A stretch of 64,000 nt of DNA from Acidimicrobiaceae bacterium (GCA_020637295.1 JACJWF010000006.1:1-64000), one strand, 5' to 3'. Shown: positions 39,461-48,541, counted from the first letter of the stretch. Notes: a model not told the origin generated them from the sequence alone. A program made the numbers and translations.

Positions 39461-40582
39461 TCAGAGGTGCACGCCGAGCAGCTGCATGGCCTCGTGCACG
39501 CCGAGGCCCTTCGCCGCCGCCTCGTCGATCAGCGCCAGCGCACCCGGAGTGTCGAGGTCGTCGTCCAGCGCGGCGCGCACGTCGTCCACCACACCGCTCT
39601 CCTCATGGCTGCACGCCAGCCAGGCGGCCAGGCGGCCGGCGTTGCGCGGCATCAGCGTGTCCTCCCACTCCCACTCGCGCCGGTAGTGGTGCTCGATGAT
39701 GCCGAGGCGGATGGCCCGAGGGTCCCACTCCTTGCGGAGCGCGTCCACGAACACCAGGTTGCCGAGGCTCTTCGACATCTTGTGGCCGTCCATGTACACC
39801 ATCGCCACGTGCATCCAGTGCTTGACGAACGGCTCGCCCGTGGCCGCTTCGCTCTGCGCCCGCTCGCACTCGTGGTGGGGGAAGATCAGGTCGCTGCCGC
39901 CGCCATGGAGGTCGATGGTGGTGCCCAGCTCGCGCAATGCCAGCGCGCTGCACTCGATGTGCCAACCGGGGCGACCGGCGCCCCACATGGCGTCCCAACT
40001 CGGCTCGTCGGGAAGCGACGGGTGCCACAGCACGAAGTCCAGCGGGTGACGCTTGTTCGGGTCGTCCACGTTGCCGCCACGCTCGCGGGCGTAGTCCAGC
40101 ATGCGCTCCTCGGAGTAGTTGCTGACGGTGCCGAACGACGGGAACTTGGTGACGTCGAAGTACACGCTGCCACCAGCCTCGTAGGCGAAGCCACGATCCA
40201 GCACCATGCCGATGAAGCCACGGATGTCGGCGATGGCCGACGAGGCCCGCGGCGTGCTGTGCACCGGCAGGGCGTTGAGGGCCTCCAGGTCGCGCTCGAA
40301 GCGGGCTTCCTCCCCCGCCGCCAGGTCCAGGTAGTGGACGCCCAGCTCGCGGGCCTTGGCGAACAGCGGATCGTCCACGTCGGTGACGTTGCGGACGCAC
40401 TTCACGCTGTGGCCACGGTCGATGAGGCGCCGCTGGAGCACGTCGTAGGTGATGAACGTGGACGCATGGCCGAGGTGCGTGGCGTCGTACGGCGTGATGC
40501 CGCACGTGTAGATCAGCACCCCCTCGCCCGGTTCGAACGGCACCACGGCCTGACGGGCGGTGTCGTAGAGGCGCATCGTCAC
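39461..40582 (-). CDS. mshC: Cysteine:GlcN-Ins ligase of mycothiol biosynthesis (MshC)
   Basis: The protein has 373 residues of cysteinyl-tRNA synthetase-like fold. TCGITPYDATHLGHA is the MshC form of the first signature; CysS normally has a CGPTVYD-like motif. MSKSLGN is the KMSKS loop, and HPLDFVLWHPSLP with GGGSDLIFPHH are shared. The length and lack of a C-terminal tRNA-binding domain favour MshC. It joins cysteine to glucosaminyl-inositol with ATP. The GTG at 40582 overlaps the stop of the F420 oxidoreductase gene (GTGA); an ATG 6 nt further in is an alternative. Confidence 0.85.
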   Translation of the reverse strand: MTMRLYDTARQAVVPFEPGEGVLIYTCGITPYDATHLGHASTFITYDVLQRRLIDRGHSVKCVRNVTDVDDPLFAKARELGVHYLDLAAGEEARFERDLEALNALPVHSTPRASSAIADIRGFIGMVLDRGFAYEAGGSVYFDVTKFPSFGTVSNYSEERMLDYARERGGNVDDPNKRHPLDFVLWHPSLPDEPSWDAMWGAGRPGWHIECSALALRELGTTIDLHGGGSDLIFPHHECERAQSEAATGEPFVKHWMHVAMVYMDGHKMSKSLGNLVFVDALRKEWDPRAIRLGIIEHHYRREWEWEDTLMPRNAGRLAAWLACSHEESGVVDDVRAALDDDLDTPGALALIDEAAAKGLGVHEAMQLLGVHL

Positions 40583-41292
40583 GCCGGTGACGCTACCGCC
40601 TCGTCGGTGGCGGGCGCGGGCTTGGGAGCATGCGGATCGCGCTTGATGCCGGTGAGCTTCGGCGCCACCCGCGTCTTGTACCGGACGTTCAGCTGCAGCA
40701 GCACGGCGGTGAACGCCTCGATGGCCGTGGCGTTGGACAGCTCGCCTGCGTCGAGGGGGCGGCAGCCCGGGATCTTGGTGACGATCTCGCTGACGGTGCG
40801 CACCGCATCCGCGTCGTCGCCGCAGATCAGCACGTCGCTGTCGATCGGCTCGCCGATGTGGCCGAGCTCCTTCGCCGGCAGGTGGTGGAACGCAGCCACC
40901 ACCCTGCACCGGGGCAGCGACGCCTGCACATGGGCTGCCACGCTGCCTCGCGGCGGCACCAGCGGCTGGAACTCGTGCCCCACCCGCACCAGGGCGTTGG
41001 CCATGCTGATGATGATCTTGCCGGCCAGCGCTTCCTCGTTCTCCTGCGCCGTGGTGGCGGCAGAGTCCCACGGGGTGGCGATGATCACCACATCGCACGC
41101 CGCGGCCGCCGAGTTGTCGCCGAAACCCAGGCGGGGTGCCAGCTCCGGCCACTTCTCCACCTGGCCGTCCCGGGCCTCCATGGCCCGGTACTTGGAACGC
41201 GACCCGATGACCGCGTGATACCCGACCGATGCCAGCCGGGCCGCGAGCGCGCTGCCCGCCGGACCGGTGCCTCCGAGAATGCCGATGCGCAT
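40579..41292 (-). CDS. npdG: F420:NADPH oxidoreductase (NpdG/Fno family)
   Basis: This cytoplasmic enzyme of 237 residues moves electrons between F420 and NADP. The N-terminal Rossmann loop is MRIGILGGTGPAGSALAARL, followed by IGSRSKYRAMEA. VVIIATPWDSAA, IISMANALV and VVAAFHHLPAKEL are further family blocks. An upstream open frame exists, but the ATG at 41292 begins the fold exactly. It is coupled to mshC by a 4-nt overlap. F420-dependent enzymes in the window include the LLM-class protein at 19930. Confidence 0.93.
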   Translation of the reverse strand: MRIGILGGTGPAGSALAARLASVGYHAVIGSRSKYRAMEARDGQVEKWPELAPRLGFGDNSAAAACDVVIIATPWDSAATTAQENEEALAGKIIISMANALVRVGHEFQPLVPPRGSVAAHVQASLPRCRVVAAFHHLPAKELGHIGEPIDSDVLICGDDADAVRTVSEIVTKIPGCRPLDAGELSNATAIEAFTAVLLQLNVRYKTRVAPKLTGIKRDPHAPKPAPATDEAVASPA

Positions 41293-41382
41293 CCGCACAG
41301 GATGGCATACGGCAGGGCGATTTCCGAAGGCCGTTGCCCAGGAACTGACCACCACCACACCCCGTGTCGACCCCGCCCGATC

Positions 41383-41527
41383 CACCCGAGTGCCTGCTCA
41401 CACCCGAGTGCCACCGGACCGACCCGAGTGCCAGCCCGCATCCGAGTGCTCACTCGCCCCCCGAGGTGCGAGTGAGCACTCGGTCATCACGTGGCACTCG
41501 GGTGGGGGCTTTGGCACTTGGGTGGGT
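41383..41527. repeat. CCGAGT/ACTCGG half-site array, copy 3
   Basis: Left side: CACCCGAGTGCC-type units, three or more. Centre: dyad 41442-41483, in which CCGAGTGCTCACTCG and CGAGTGAGCACTCGG pair. Right side: GTGGCACTCGGGTG and TTGGCACTTGGGTG. The arrangement matches copies 1 and 2 and is the clearest of the three. It lies upstream of npdG and after livF, between two minus-strand genes. Confidence 0.82.
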
Positions 41528-41553
41528 GTGGGTGGGGGGTGGAGGCAGGGCCG

Positions 41554-42288
41554 TCAGCGCGGTCCGGTCGCGTCGCCGCCGAGGTAGCTGGCTTCCAGCG
41601 CGTCTGCGGCCGCGGCGACTTCCGCGGCGGTGCCGTCGAGCGTCACCCTGCCGTGCGACAGGACGACGGCGCGGTCCGCCACCGACAGCGCCATCCGCAC
41701 GTGCTGCTCCACCACCAGCACGCCGACGCCACCCTCGGTCGCGATCCGACGCACGATCGGGAGCAGGCGTTCGACGATCACCGGCGCCAGCCCCAGGCTG
41801 AGCTCGTCCACCAGCAGGCACTTCGGCGCGCCGGCCAGGGCCCGGGCGAGGGAGAGCATCTGCTGCTCGCCGCCGGACAGCGAGCCGGCGCGGCGCCCGA
41901 GCAGGCGGCCGAGTTCGGGGAACAGGTCCAGCGCACGGGAGCGGGCGGCTCTGCGCTCCGCCCTCGTGCCACGCAGGCCCAGCCGCAGGTTCTCCTCCGC
42001 CGTCAGATCGGCGAAGAGCGCCCGCTCCTCGGGCACATGGCCCACCCCGAGCAGCGCGACGCGATGCGGCGCCATGCCAGCGGTCGGCCGGCCGCACACC
42101 TCGATCGAGCCGGCGGTGGGCGCCAGCAGGCCTGAGATCGCTCTCAGCGTGGTGGTCTTGCCGGCCCCGTTCGGGCCGAGGAGGGCCACCACCTCCCCCG
42201 CGGCCACCGTCACGCTCACGTCACGCAACACCACGACGTCGCCGTACCCAGCGTGCACCTGACGGAGGTCCACCACCACGTCAGCCAT
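41554..42288 (-). CDS. livF: Branched-chain amino-acid-type ABC transporter ATP-binding protein LivF
   Basis: This cytoplasmic ATPase has 244 residues. Walker A is GPNGAGKTT. The short Q-loop region VGHVPEERALF is the LivF form. Signature LSGGEQQMLSLARAL, Walker B CLLVDELSLGLAP and the switch His in VVEQH follow. It overlaps livG by 8 nt and is last in the operon with the fused permease, the binding protein and the oxygenase. The ligand class of the system is uncertain: Liv-type importers also carry amides, urea and aromatic acids. Confidence 0.95.
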   Translation of the reverse strand: MADVVVDLRQVHAGYGDVVVLRDVSVTVAAGEVVALLGPNGAGKTTTLRAISGLLAPTAGSIEVCGRPTAGMAPHRVALLGVGHVPEERALFADLTAEENLRLGLRGTRAERRAARSRALDLFPELGRLLGRRAGSLSGGEQQMLSLARALAGAPKCLLVDELSLGLAPVIVERLLPIVRRIATEGGVGVLVVEQHVRMALSVADRAVVLSHGRVTLDGTAAEVAAAADALEASYLGGDATGPR

Positions 42289-43087
42289 GGTCGGCCTCCA
42301 CGGCAGCGTCCTCCGCGACATCCCCAACGGCCGCCGCGCCACCTGTGCCGAGGTAGGCGGCGACGACCTGGGGGTCGGCCCGCACGGCCGCAGGCGGGCC
42401 GTGGGCGATGACCCGGCCGAAGTCCAGCACGTAGACGTCGTCGCAGACGTCCATCACCAACTCCATGTCGTGGTCGATGAGGAGGATGCTCAGCCCCTCG
42501 GCGGCCAGCCCACGGATCCTGGTGCCCAACTGCCGGCTCTCCGACGTGTCCAGCCCGGCGGCCGGCTCGTCCAGCAACACCAGCGACGGCTCGGCCGCCA
42601 GCGCCCGGGCCATGCCCACCAGGGTTCGCTGACCGTGGCTGAGGGCGGCGCCGGGCCGCTCCGCCAGCGCCTCCAGCCCCATGCGGGTCAACGCCCGGTC
42701 CACCCGGTCGGCGCCGTCGTTGCGGCCTCGACCTGGACGGACCAGGTCCACCAGCAGCGAGTACCAACGGGGGCGGCCGGCAGCGACGGCGAGGTTGTCG
42801 CGCACCGTCAGGTCGTCGAACAACTCGACGGACTGGAAGGTCCGCGCCAGCCCCGTCCTTGCCCTGGCCGCCGGCCCCATGCCGGTGAGCTCTGTCCCGG
42901 CGAACTCGATCCGGCCGGTGGTGGCGTGGGTGAAGCCCGTGACGGCATCCACGAACGTCGTCTTGCCCGCTCCGTTCGGCCCGATGAGGCCCACCACCGT
43001 GCCGGGCTCCACCTGCAGGTCGATGCCCAGGTTGGCGGCAACACCGCCGTAGCTGACGGTGAGCTCACGCACATCCAACAACGCCAT
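42281..43087 (-). CDS. livG: Branched-chain amino-acid-type ABC transporter ATP-binding protein LivG
   Basis: This cytoplasmic ATPase has 268 residues. It begins MALLDVRELTVSYGGVAAN. Walker A is GPNGAGKTT, ARTFQSVELFDDLTV the LivG-type Q-loop, and LSHGQRTLVGMARAL a variant signature with His in place of one Gly. LVLLDEPAAGLD is Walker B and LIDHDMELVM the switch region. Its ATG shares one base with the permease stop (TGATG). It pairs with LivF. Confidence 0.94.
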   Translation of the reverse strand: MALLDVRELTVSYGGVAANLGIDLQVEPGTVVGLIGPNGAGKTTFVDAVTGFTHATTGRIEFAGTELTGMGPAARARTGLARTFQSVELFDDLTVRDNLAVAAGRPRWYSLLVDLVRPGRGRNDGADRVDRALTRMGLEALAERPGAALSHGQRTLVGMARALAAEPSLVLLDEPAAGLDTSESRQLGTRIRGLAAEGLSILLIDHDMELVMDVCDDVYVLDFGRVIAHGPPAAVRADPQVVAAYLGTGGAAAVGDVAEDAAVEADHG

Positions 43088-45054
43088 CAGGCCGCCACCT
43101 CCCCGGCAGTAGCGCGCCGGGCGGCCGCTCGGCTGCGGATGCCACCGGCAATGCCTTCCGGATTGGTGACCGCCATCACGATGAGCGCGACACCGCCGAT
43201 GAACGCGTCCCACGTGCCGACCTTGCCGGTGAGGCGCGAGAGCGCGAAGAACGCCACACCCGACGATGCCAGCATGCCCGCCGTGACCGCGCCACTGATC
43301 GACGTGATCCCCCCGAGGTAGGCGAACGAGACGGCGGTCAACGAGGCGACGACCCCGAACGAGGAGTCCGACACACTGCCGAACCGGTAGGCGATGAGGC
43401 ACCCACCGACGCCGGCGATGAAGGAGGAGATGGCGTAGGCCTGCAACTTCGTGCGGGCGACGTCGATGCCGACTGCGCTGGCTGCCCGCTCGTTGGAACG
43501 GGCAGCGAGGATCCTCCGGCCGGAACCACTGCGCCGCAGGTTGGCCACCAGCAGCGCCAGCACCACCGTGACGGCCAGCAGGAAGAGGCCGAACACGGGC
43601 CGCGACGGGTTGGTGCCGAGGATCAGCCCGAAGTCCCATCCGCCCAGGCTGGGGTTCGGCACCTTCGCCCCGCCGGAGGAGATGTCGCCGACGATGTCCG
43701 GGTTCTTGAAGGCGAACTCGGCGATGGCGACGCCGCCCGCCAGCGTGACGATGGCCAGGTTCGTGCCGCGCACCCGCAGCGCAGGCAACCCGACCAGCAC
43801 CCCGAACGCCGTCGCCACCAGGGCGGCGAGCAGCGGCGCCACTGGGAAGGGCACCCCCCACCCCGTGGCCAGCTTGGAGAGGGCGAACCCGGCCACCCCG
43901 GCCATGGCCATCTGGGCCAGCGATGCCTGGCCGGCGAACCCGGTGAGCACCACCAGCGACAGCGCCAGCACCATGGCGATCAGCGAGGTCATGATCGCCG
44001 CCCGCCACAGCGGGCCGAATGCCAGCAGGCCCACCACTGCGGCGAGCACCGGCACCAGCACGCTCACCGGCGTCAGCCGGGCCGGCGGCACCGGCGGCAG
44101 CTTCCAGCGGTCTGTTGCCCCGCGGCCGGGCAGGCGTTCACCCCGCACCGCCATGGCGACGATGATCACGAGGAACGGCAGGCCCTCCCTCGCGCCGTAC
44201 TTGGGGAACCAGGAGAGGTCGACCTGCAGCTTGGTGAAGGCGGACTGGACCATCCCGATCGCCAGCCCGACCGCCACCGTGACCCCGATGCTGCGGAACC
44301 TGCCGACCAGCGCGGCACCGAGCGCAGGGATGAGGTAGCCGAACGCGAAGACCCCGCCGGACAGCTGGATCATCGGCGAGGCAAGGATCACCACGAACGA
44401 TCCGATCAGCGATGCGAGCACGCTGCTGGCCATCGCCAGCCGGCGCGGCGAGTAGCCCAGCAGCACCGCGCCGCGCTCGTTGCCGGCCGCCGCGCGCGTG
44501 GCCAGGCCGAGCCGGGTGTAGCGGCTGGCGGCCCACACGGCAGCGGCCAGCGCGATGACCACGGCCGCCAGCCACAGGCCATCGCGTGGCACCGTGATGC
44601 CCTTGGCGAAGGTCACCGGCTCTCGCGGCAGGATCGGGCCCACCCGCAGGCCGGCGTTGTCGGCGAAGCGGCGGTCGATCAGCGCCGTCATCGCCACCAC
44701 CAGACCGATGCTGGCCACCACCCTGGCCAGGTCCGGCGCGTTGGACAACGGCCGGAACACCACTGCGTACACCAGCGCGCCGAGTGCTGCAGCCGTCAGC
44801 AGGGCGAGGGTGATGGCCCACCAGAAGCCCACGTCATGGCCGAAGTGGTAGCGGGCGGGCAGCCCCGGCACCGGGAACGGGTAGCCACCGCGACGAAGGT
44901 CCGCGTAGACGTAGCCGCTCCAGGCCACCAGCGCGCCGTAGCCGAAGTTGACGACCCCGGCACCCTGGTAGGTGACCAGCAGGCCCAGCCCGAACGCGGC
45001 GATGATGGCCCCGGCGGCAGTGCCGAGCAGCAGGAAGAAGGCGTAGTCGGCCAT
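43087..45054 (-). CDS. Fused LivH-LivM branched-chain amino-acid-type ABC permease
   Basis: This membrane protein has 655 residues, about twice the usual permease length. The N-terminal half (about 1-305) is LivH-like: GAIIAAFGLGLLVTYQGAGVVNFGYGA, and VRGERLPGRG ends it. The C-terminal half (about 335-640) is LivM-like: LVVLTGFAGQASLAQMAMAGVAGF, GLPALRVRGTNLAIVTLAGG and RRILAARSNERAASAVGID are diagnostic. One polypeptide so supplies both halves of the channel. It is 19 nt after the binding-protein gene and is coupled to livG. Confidence 0.93.
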   Translation of the reverse strand: MADYAFFLLLGTAAGAIIAAFGLGLLVTYQGAGVVNFGYGALVAWSGYVYADLRRGGYPFPVPGLPARYHFGHDVGFWWAITLALLTAAALGALVYAVVFRPLSNAPDLARVVASIGLVVAMTALIDRRFADNAGLRVGPILPREPVTFAKGITVPRDGLWLAAVVIALAAAVWAASRYTRLGLATRAAAGNERGAVLLGYSPRRLAMASSVLASLIGSFVVILASPMIQLSGGVFAFGYLIPALGAALVGRFRSIGVTVAVGLAIGMVQSAFTKLQVDLSWFPKYGAREGLPFLVIIVAMAVRGERLPGRGATDRWKLPPVPPARLTPVSVLVPVLAAVVGLLAFGPLWRAAIMTSLIAMVLALSLVVLTGFAGQASLAQMAMAGVAGFALSKLATGWGVPFPVAPLLAALVATAFGVLVGLPALRVRGTNLAIVTLAGGVAIAEFAFKNPDIVGDISSGGAKVPNPSLGGWDFGLILGTNPSRPVFGLFLLAVTVVLALLVANLRRSGSGRRILAARSNERAASAVGIDVARTKLQAYAISSFIAGVGGCLIAYRFGSVSDSSFGVVASLTAVSFAYLGGITSISGAVTAGMLASSGVAFFALSRLTGKVGTWDAFIGGVALIVMAVTNPEGIAGGIRSRAAARRATAGEVAA

Positions 45055-45072
45055 GCGTGCGGCAGCGCGGCG

Positions 45073-46419
45073 TCAAGGAAGGTAGTCGACCACCGACACG
45101 GCGTCGAACCCGGGCACCGTCTGTACCTCGCCGCCGGCGACGTACTCCCCGATCGGGAACTCGAACGCGCACACGCTGGGGTAGGCGGCGACCAGGCCGC
45201 AGGCCAGCGGGTTGTCGTTGGGGAATGCCAGCAGGTCGGTGGACGTCGCCAGGGCGTCGTGGATGGCCGCGCCATCGACGGTGCTGCCGGCCTCGGCGAG
45301 GTGGTTGGCCACCCGGGCGAGCGTCATCACCATGTTGATCCCCAGCGCGCCGAGGCCGATCGACGTGGAGCCGTCGTCGCCGTGGACCGACGACACGATC
45401 TCGTCGAACTCGTCCGAGGCCGTGGTGCCGCCTGGGCTGCCGACACCGACGAAGCTCCAGCCGAGTGCGTCGTCGCCGACGACGTCCAGCACCTCGCCGC
45501 TGGCGCAGATCGCCGTGGTGATGGCCGGGGTGGAGATGGCCATCGACGCCCGCGCCCGCATGGAGCCGATGCAACCGGCATCGGAGTACAGCGAGAACAG
45601 CACGTCCGGGTTGTCGGCCGTGGCCTGGCGGACCAGGCCCTGGAAGCCGGCATCGGTCTCGTTGTCGCCACCTTTGATGGAGGTGTAGGAGATGCCGGCC
45701 TTGTCCAGCGCGGCGATCAACGACGCTTCCGAGCCGTTGGCGCCGGGGTTGTCGGCACTGATGATGCCGGCGGTGGTGGCGCCGTAGTGCTGCACCGCCA
45801 GCGCCACCATCGCGGCCATGGTGGTGAGGTTGCCGCCGGTGACGAACAGCGCATCAGCGGTGTAGTCGCCCGGCAGGATGGGCAGCGCCCCCACCACGGG
45901 CAGACCGGAGGCCGCGTAGGAGTCGTAGCCCGGGAACAGGTCCAGCCCGAGCAGCACCATGTCCACTCCCTTGCCGGCCAACTCCTGCGCGCAGGCCTGG
46001 GAGGCTTCCGGCGAGCCGTTCACCGTGCAGTGCTCGATCTGCACCGGTCGCCCGCCCATGCCACCGTGCGCGTTGAGGTACTCGACCGCGGCGTCGGTGT
46101 CGGTGCGCATCTCGGGGAAGTCCAGGCCCGGCGTTCCTTCGGTGTTGACCATCCCGAGGACGATGGGCTCGCCGGTGGCGGGGCCACGCCAGGCGAAGCC
46201 GTCCACCTCGCCGGCGGCCGGCGGGTCGGTGCCGGGGGCGGCGGAGGTCTCGGCGGCAGGGGTGGTTGACGCCCCGCCGCCCGTGGTGGCGTTGGTGGGG
46301 GCTGTGGTGGCACCGCTGCCCGCGCCGCCATCGTCGCTGCAGGCGACGAGGCTGATGCCGACGCCGGCGACCAGGCAGGCGCTGGCGACGCGCCGGAAGG
46401 GAGACCGTGAGCGGCTCAT
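45073..46419 (-). CDS. Branched-chain amino-acid-type ABC transporter substrate-binding lipoprotein
   Basis: This secreted lipoprotein has 448 residues. Signal MSRSRSPFRRVASACLVAGV leads to lipobox SLVAC near residue 27, then a Gly/Ala/Thr-rich linker to about residue 70. The periplasmic-binding-type I fold follows: PIVLGMVNTEGTPGLDFPEM, AAVEYLNAHGGMGGRPVQIEHC and KGVDMVLLG. Several Cys pairs are present, as is usual in actinobacterial members. Its ATG overlaps the stop of the oxygenase gene (ATGA), so sensing or uptake is tied to that enzyme. Confidence 0.92.
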   Translation of the reverse strand: MSRSRSPFRRVASACLVAGVGISLVACSDDGGAGSGATTAPTNATTGGGASTTPAAETSAAPGTDPPAAGEVDGFAWRGPATGEPIVLGMVNTEGTPGLDFPEMRTDTDAAVEYLNAHGGMGGRPVQIEHCTVNGSPEASQACAQELAGKGVDMVLLGLDLFPGYDSYAASGLPVVGALPILPGDYTADALFVTGGNLTTMAAMVALAVQHYGATTAGIISADNPGANGSEASLIAALDKAGISYTSIKGGDNETDAGFQGLVRQATADNPDVLFSLYSDAGCIGSMRARASMAISTPAITTAICASGEVLDVVGDDALGWSFVGVGSPGGTTASDEFDEIVSSVHGDDGSTSIGLGALGINMVMTLARVANHLAEAGSTVDGAAIHDALATSTDLLAFPNDNPLACGLVAAYPSVCAFEFPIGEYVAGGEVQTVPGFDAVSVVDYLP

Positions 46420-47786
46420 GCGAGCACGGAGTCCGGGACCCAGCTGCCATGCGCGCCGTACGGCACACGTCGTGGCAGGTGAACGACGGCCACCGGAGGG
46501 GCCGTGAAGTCCTGAGCATCGACGATGACCATCCGCGACTCGTCGGTGCGGGTGTCGTGGGCCAGGCTGATCACCCAGCCCTCGTCCTCGCCGGCGTCGG
46601 GCGACGCCGGGGCGAACACGGGCTCCGCACCGCGGACGCCCTCGCCCAGGTGGTGCTCCCAGCACTCCCCCGTCGTCAGGTCGTACTTGTAGAGCGCCGG
46701 CCCGTACACGGGCTCCTCGGCGTTGCCCTCGCCATCGAGCGCCATGAGGTAGCCGTAGCGCGCCGGCAGGCCGACGAGGCGGTCGTCCACCCGGCCGAAG
46801 TCGCCCGGCCGGTCGTCGATCTGCTCCTCGGTGACCTTGCCCGCGTCCAGGTCGATGGTCCACCGCCACAACCGGCCGACCTCGGCGTAGTCGTCGTTGC
46901 TGGAGCCGAAGGCCTCCGGCTGGCGGGACACGTGGAGCACCAGGCGGTTGCCGTCCTCGTGCGCGTTCACCGGATGGAACACGTAGCACGGGTCGATCTC
47001 GAACCAGCGGACGTCGGCGTTGGTTCCGTTGCGGGGCATGACGCCCAGGCGGGCGCCGGCGTCGCGGTTGAACTGGAACGGGAAGCCGCTGGAGAGCGCG
47101 CCGAGGTTGAAGCACACCGGCAGGTCCATGAACACGACATGGTTCCGGGTGACGTTGAAGTCGTGCATCATCACCATGTTGGGGATGTCGATGTCCTCCA
47201 ACTGCTGGAGCGTGCCGTCGGCGCCGATGCGGATGTAGTGCAGGTATGGCGGCTGGAAGCTGAAGTAGCTGAACGCGATGAGCTCCCCGGTGACCGGGCA
47301 GACCTTCGGGTGGGCCGTCATCGAGCACGTCAGCGCGCCACCGAAGTTCTCCACGCCCATGGTGTCCAGGTTGGCGTCCAGGCGCCAGGGCCAGTGGCCT
47401 TCCTCCAGCGCCAGCAGCGATCCGCTGTGGGGCAGCACGTGGGTGTTGGCCGTGCCCCGGGTGAGGTCGCCCATCCCCGCCAGCGGGTTCTCCATCGGGT
47501 CGGTGATGTTGGGAGTGCGGACGAAGCGGTTGCGGTACCACTCCGCCTTCCCACCCGACAGCCGCACGCCGTGCACCATCCCGTCGCCGAAGAACCAGTG
47601 CGGCGAGGACCCGGTGGACGGGTTGGGACCGGTGCGGACGTAGCGGCCCTCGAGCTGCGGGGGGATGACGCCCTCCACCCGCAACTCGGTGTCCGTGCGC
47701 TCGTCCAGGACGGGTGCCCAGTTCCCCCGGAGGTGCCACGGGGTGGGGGCCTCCACGGTGCTGTCGACGGTGGTGTTGGTGGTCAT
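46416..47786 (-). CDS. Carotenoid oxygenase family protein (carotenoid/lignostilbene cleavage dioxygenase)
   Basis: This soluble Fe(II) enzyme has 456 residues and a seven-bladed beta-propeller fold. The family's four iron-binding His appear in the blocks TAHPKVC, MMHDFNVTRNH, HPVNAHEDG and the C-terminal GAHGSW. EGRYVRTGPNPSTGSSPHWFFGDGMVHGV, read in two parts, is the usual N-terminal segment. It cleaves a double bond of carotenoids, apocarotenoids or stilbenes; the substrate cannot be told apart here. It is first in an operon with a complete Liv-type transporter, and divergent from tetR. Confidence 0.92.
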   Translation of the reverse strand: MTTNTTVDSTVEAPTPWHLRGNWAPVLDERTDTELRVEGVIPPQLEGRYVRTGPNPSTGSSPHWFFGDGMVHGVRLSGGKAEWYRNRFVRTPNITDPMENPLAGMGDLTRGTANTHVLPHSGSLLALEEGHWPWRLDANLDTMGVENFGGALTCSMTAHPKVCPVTGELIAFSYFSFQPPYLHYIRIGADGTLQQLEDIDIPNMVMMHDFNVTRNHVVFMDLPVCFNLGALSSGFPFQFNRDAGARLGVMPRNGTNADVRWFEIDPCYVFHPVNAHEDGNRLVLHVSRQPEAFGSSNDDYAEVGRLWRWTIDLDAGKVTEEQIDDRPGDFGRVDDRLVGLPARYGYLMALDGEGNAEEPVYGPALYKYDLTTGECWEHHLGEGVRGAEPVFAPASPDAGEDEGWVISLAHDTRTDESRMVIVDAQDFTAPPVAVVHLPRRVPYGAHGSWVPDSVLA

Positions 47787-47866
47787 GGCGCGGAACATAG
47801 CACCGATCCGCGACCATATTTACCACCAGTACGAAACGTCGAATTCCGGCCTGCTAGCGTGGCCGC
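47787..47866. promoter_or_regulatory. Divergent promoter region between the oxygenase operon and tetR
   Basis: An 80-nt region with one AT-rich patch. On the plus strand TAGCGT (47855-47860) lies 6 nt before the tetR GTG, consistent with a leaderless start. On the minus strand TAAATA (47817-47822) is a possible -10 for the oxygenase, without a good -35. No convincing palindrome was found by eye. Confidence 0.4.
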
Positions 47867-48541
47867 GTGCCGACCAGCCAGTCATCCCCCGCGCCCGCCG
47901 GCATCGCACCCTCCGGCATGGCCGCCGCCGGCCGCCGTGGCCCGGGGCGCCCGCGTGGCGGCGGCCCCCTGGTGGGGCGCCCGCAGGTGCTGGAGGCCGC
48001 CGTGCGGGCCATCGACCACCATGGCCCCGAGGCCACGATGGACGACATCGCCGCCGCCGCTCGCGTCACCAAGCCCATCGTGTACCGCACCGTGGGCGAC
48101 AAAGCGGCGCTCACGGACGCACTCTCGGAATGGCTGGTGGACCGCATCGCCGCGGCGACGGCCGCCGCCGCGCACCCCGGGCAGACACCGCGACAGCAGT
48201 TCCACGCCGCGGTCACGGCCTACCTCACCACCATCGCCGAGCACCGCAACGTGTTCCTGTTCGTCAATGCCGTCGGCCCCTCCACCGAACTGTTCCACCG
48301 CCTCGTGGACCGCTCGGCCGCCGGGATCGTCACCCTGTTCGGCCCGCTGCGCGTCAGGGCCGGCCTCCCGGGCGCCGGCGCGGCGACATGGGGCTACGGC
48401 ATCATCGGGGCGATGCAGGTGGTGGCCACCATGTGGTTGCACCACGCGTACGGCGACGCCGCGGAGATCGCCGACGACATGACCCGCCTGCTGTGGGACG
48501 GCGCAGGCACCACCACCACCGCCCCCGCGAACCACGCCTGA
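47867..48541 (+). CDS. TetR family transcriptional regulator
   Basis: The protein has 224 residues from a GTG at 47867; a later ATG (MAAAGRRGPGRPRGG) is possible. A Gly/Pro/Arg-rich N-terminal arm precedes the helix-turn-helix (VLEAAVRAIDHHGPEATMDDIAAAARVTKPIVYRTVGDKAAL, of which DDIAAAARVTKPIVYR is the core). The C-terminal ligand domain is helical. Its divergent position makes it the likely repressor of the oxygenase-Liv operon. Its ligand is probably the imported or cleaved compound (inference). Confidence 0.92.
   Translation: MPTSQSSPAPAGIAPSGMAAAGRRGPGRPRGGGPLVGRPQVLEAAVRAIDHHGPEATMDDIAAAARVTKPIVYRTVGDKAALTDALSEWLVDRIAAATAAAAHPGQTPRQQFHAAVTAYLTTIAEHRNVFLFVNAVGPSTELFHRLVDRSAAGIVTLFGPLRVRAGLPGAGAATWGYGIIGAMQVVATMWLHHAYGDAAEIADDMTRLLWDGAGTTTTAPANHA

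Noticed and set aside
39461..40582. Cysteinyl-tRNA synthetase
   Set aside because: The TCGITPYDATHLGHA motif, the short length and the missing C-terminal tRNA-binding domain fit MshC better; CysS usually has a CGPTVYD-type motif and more than 450 residues.
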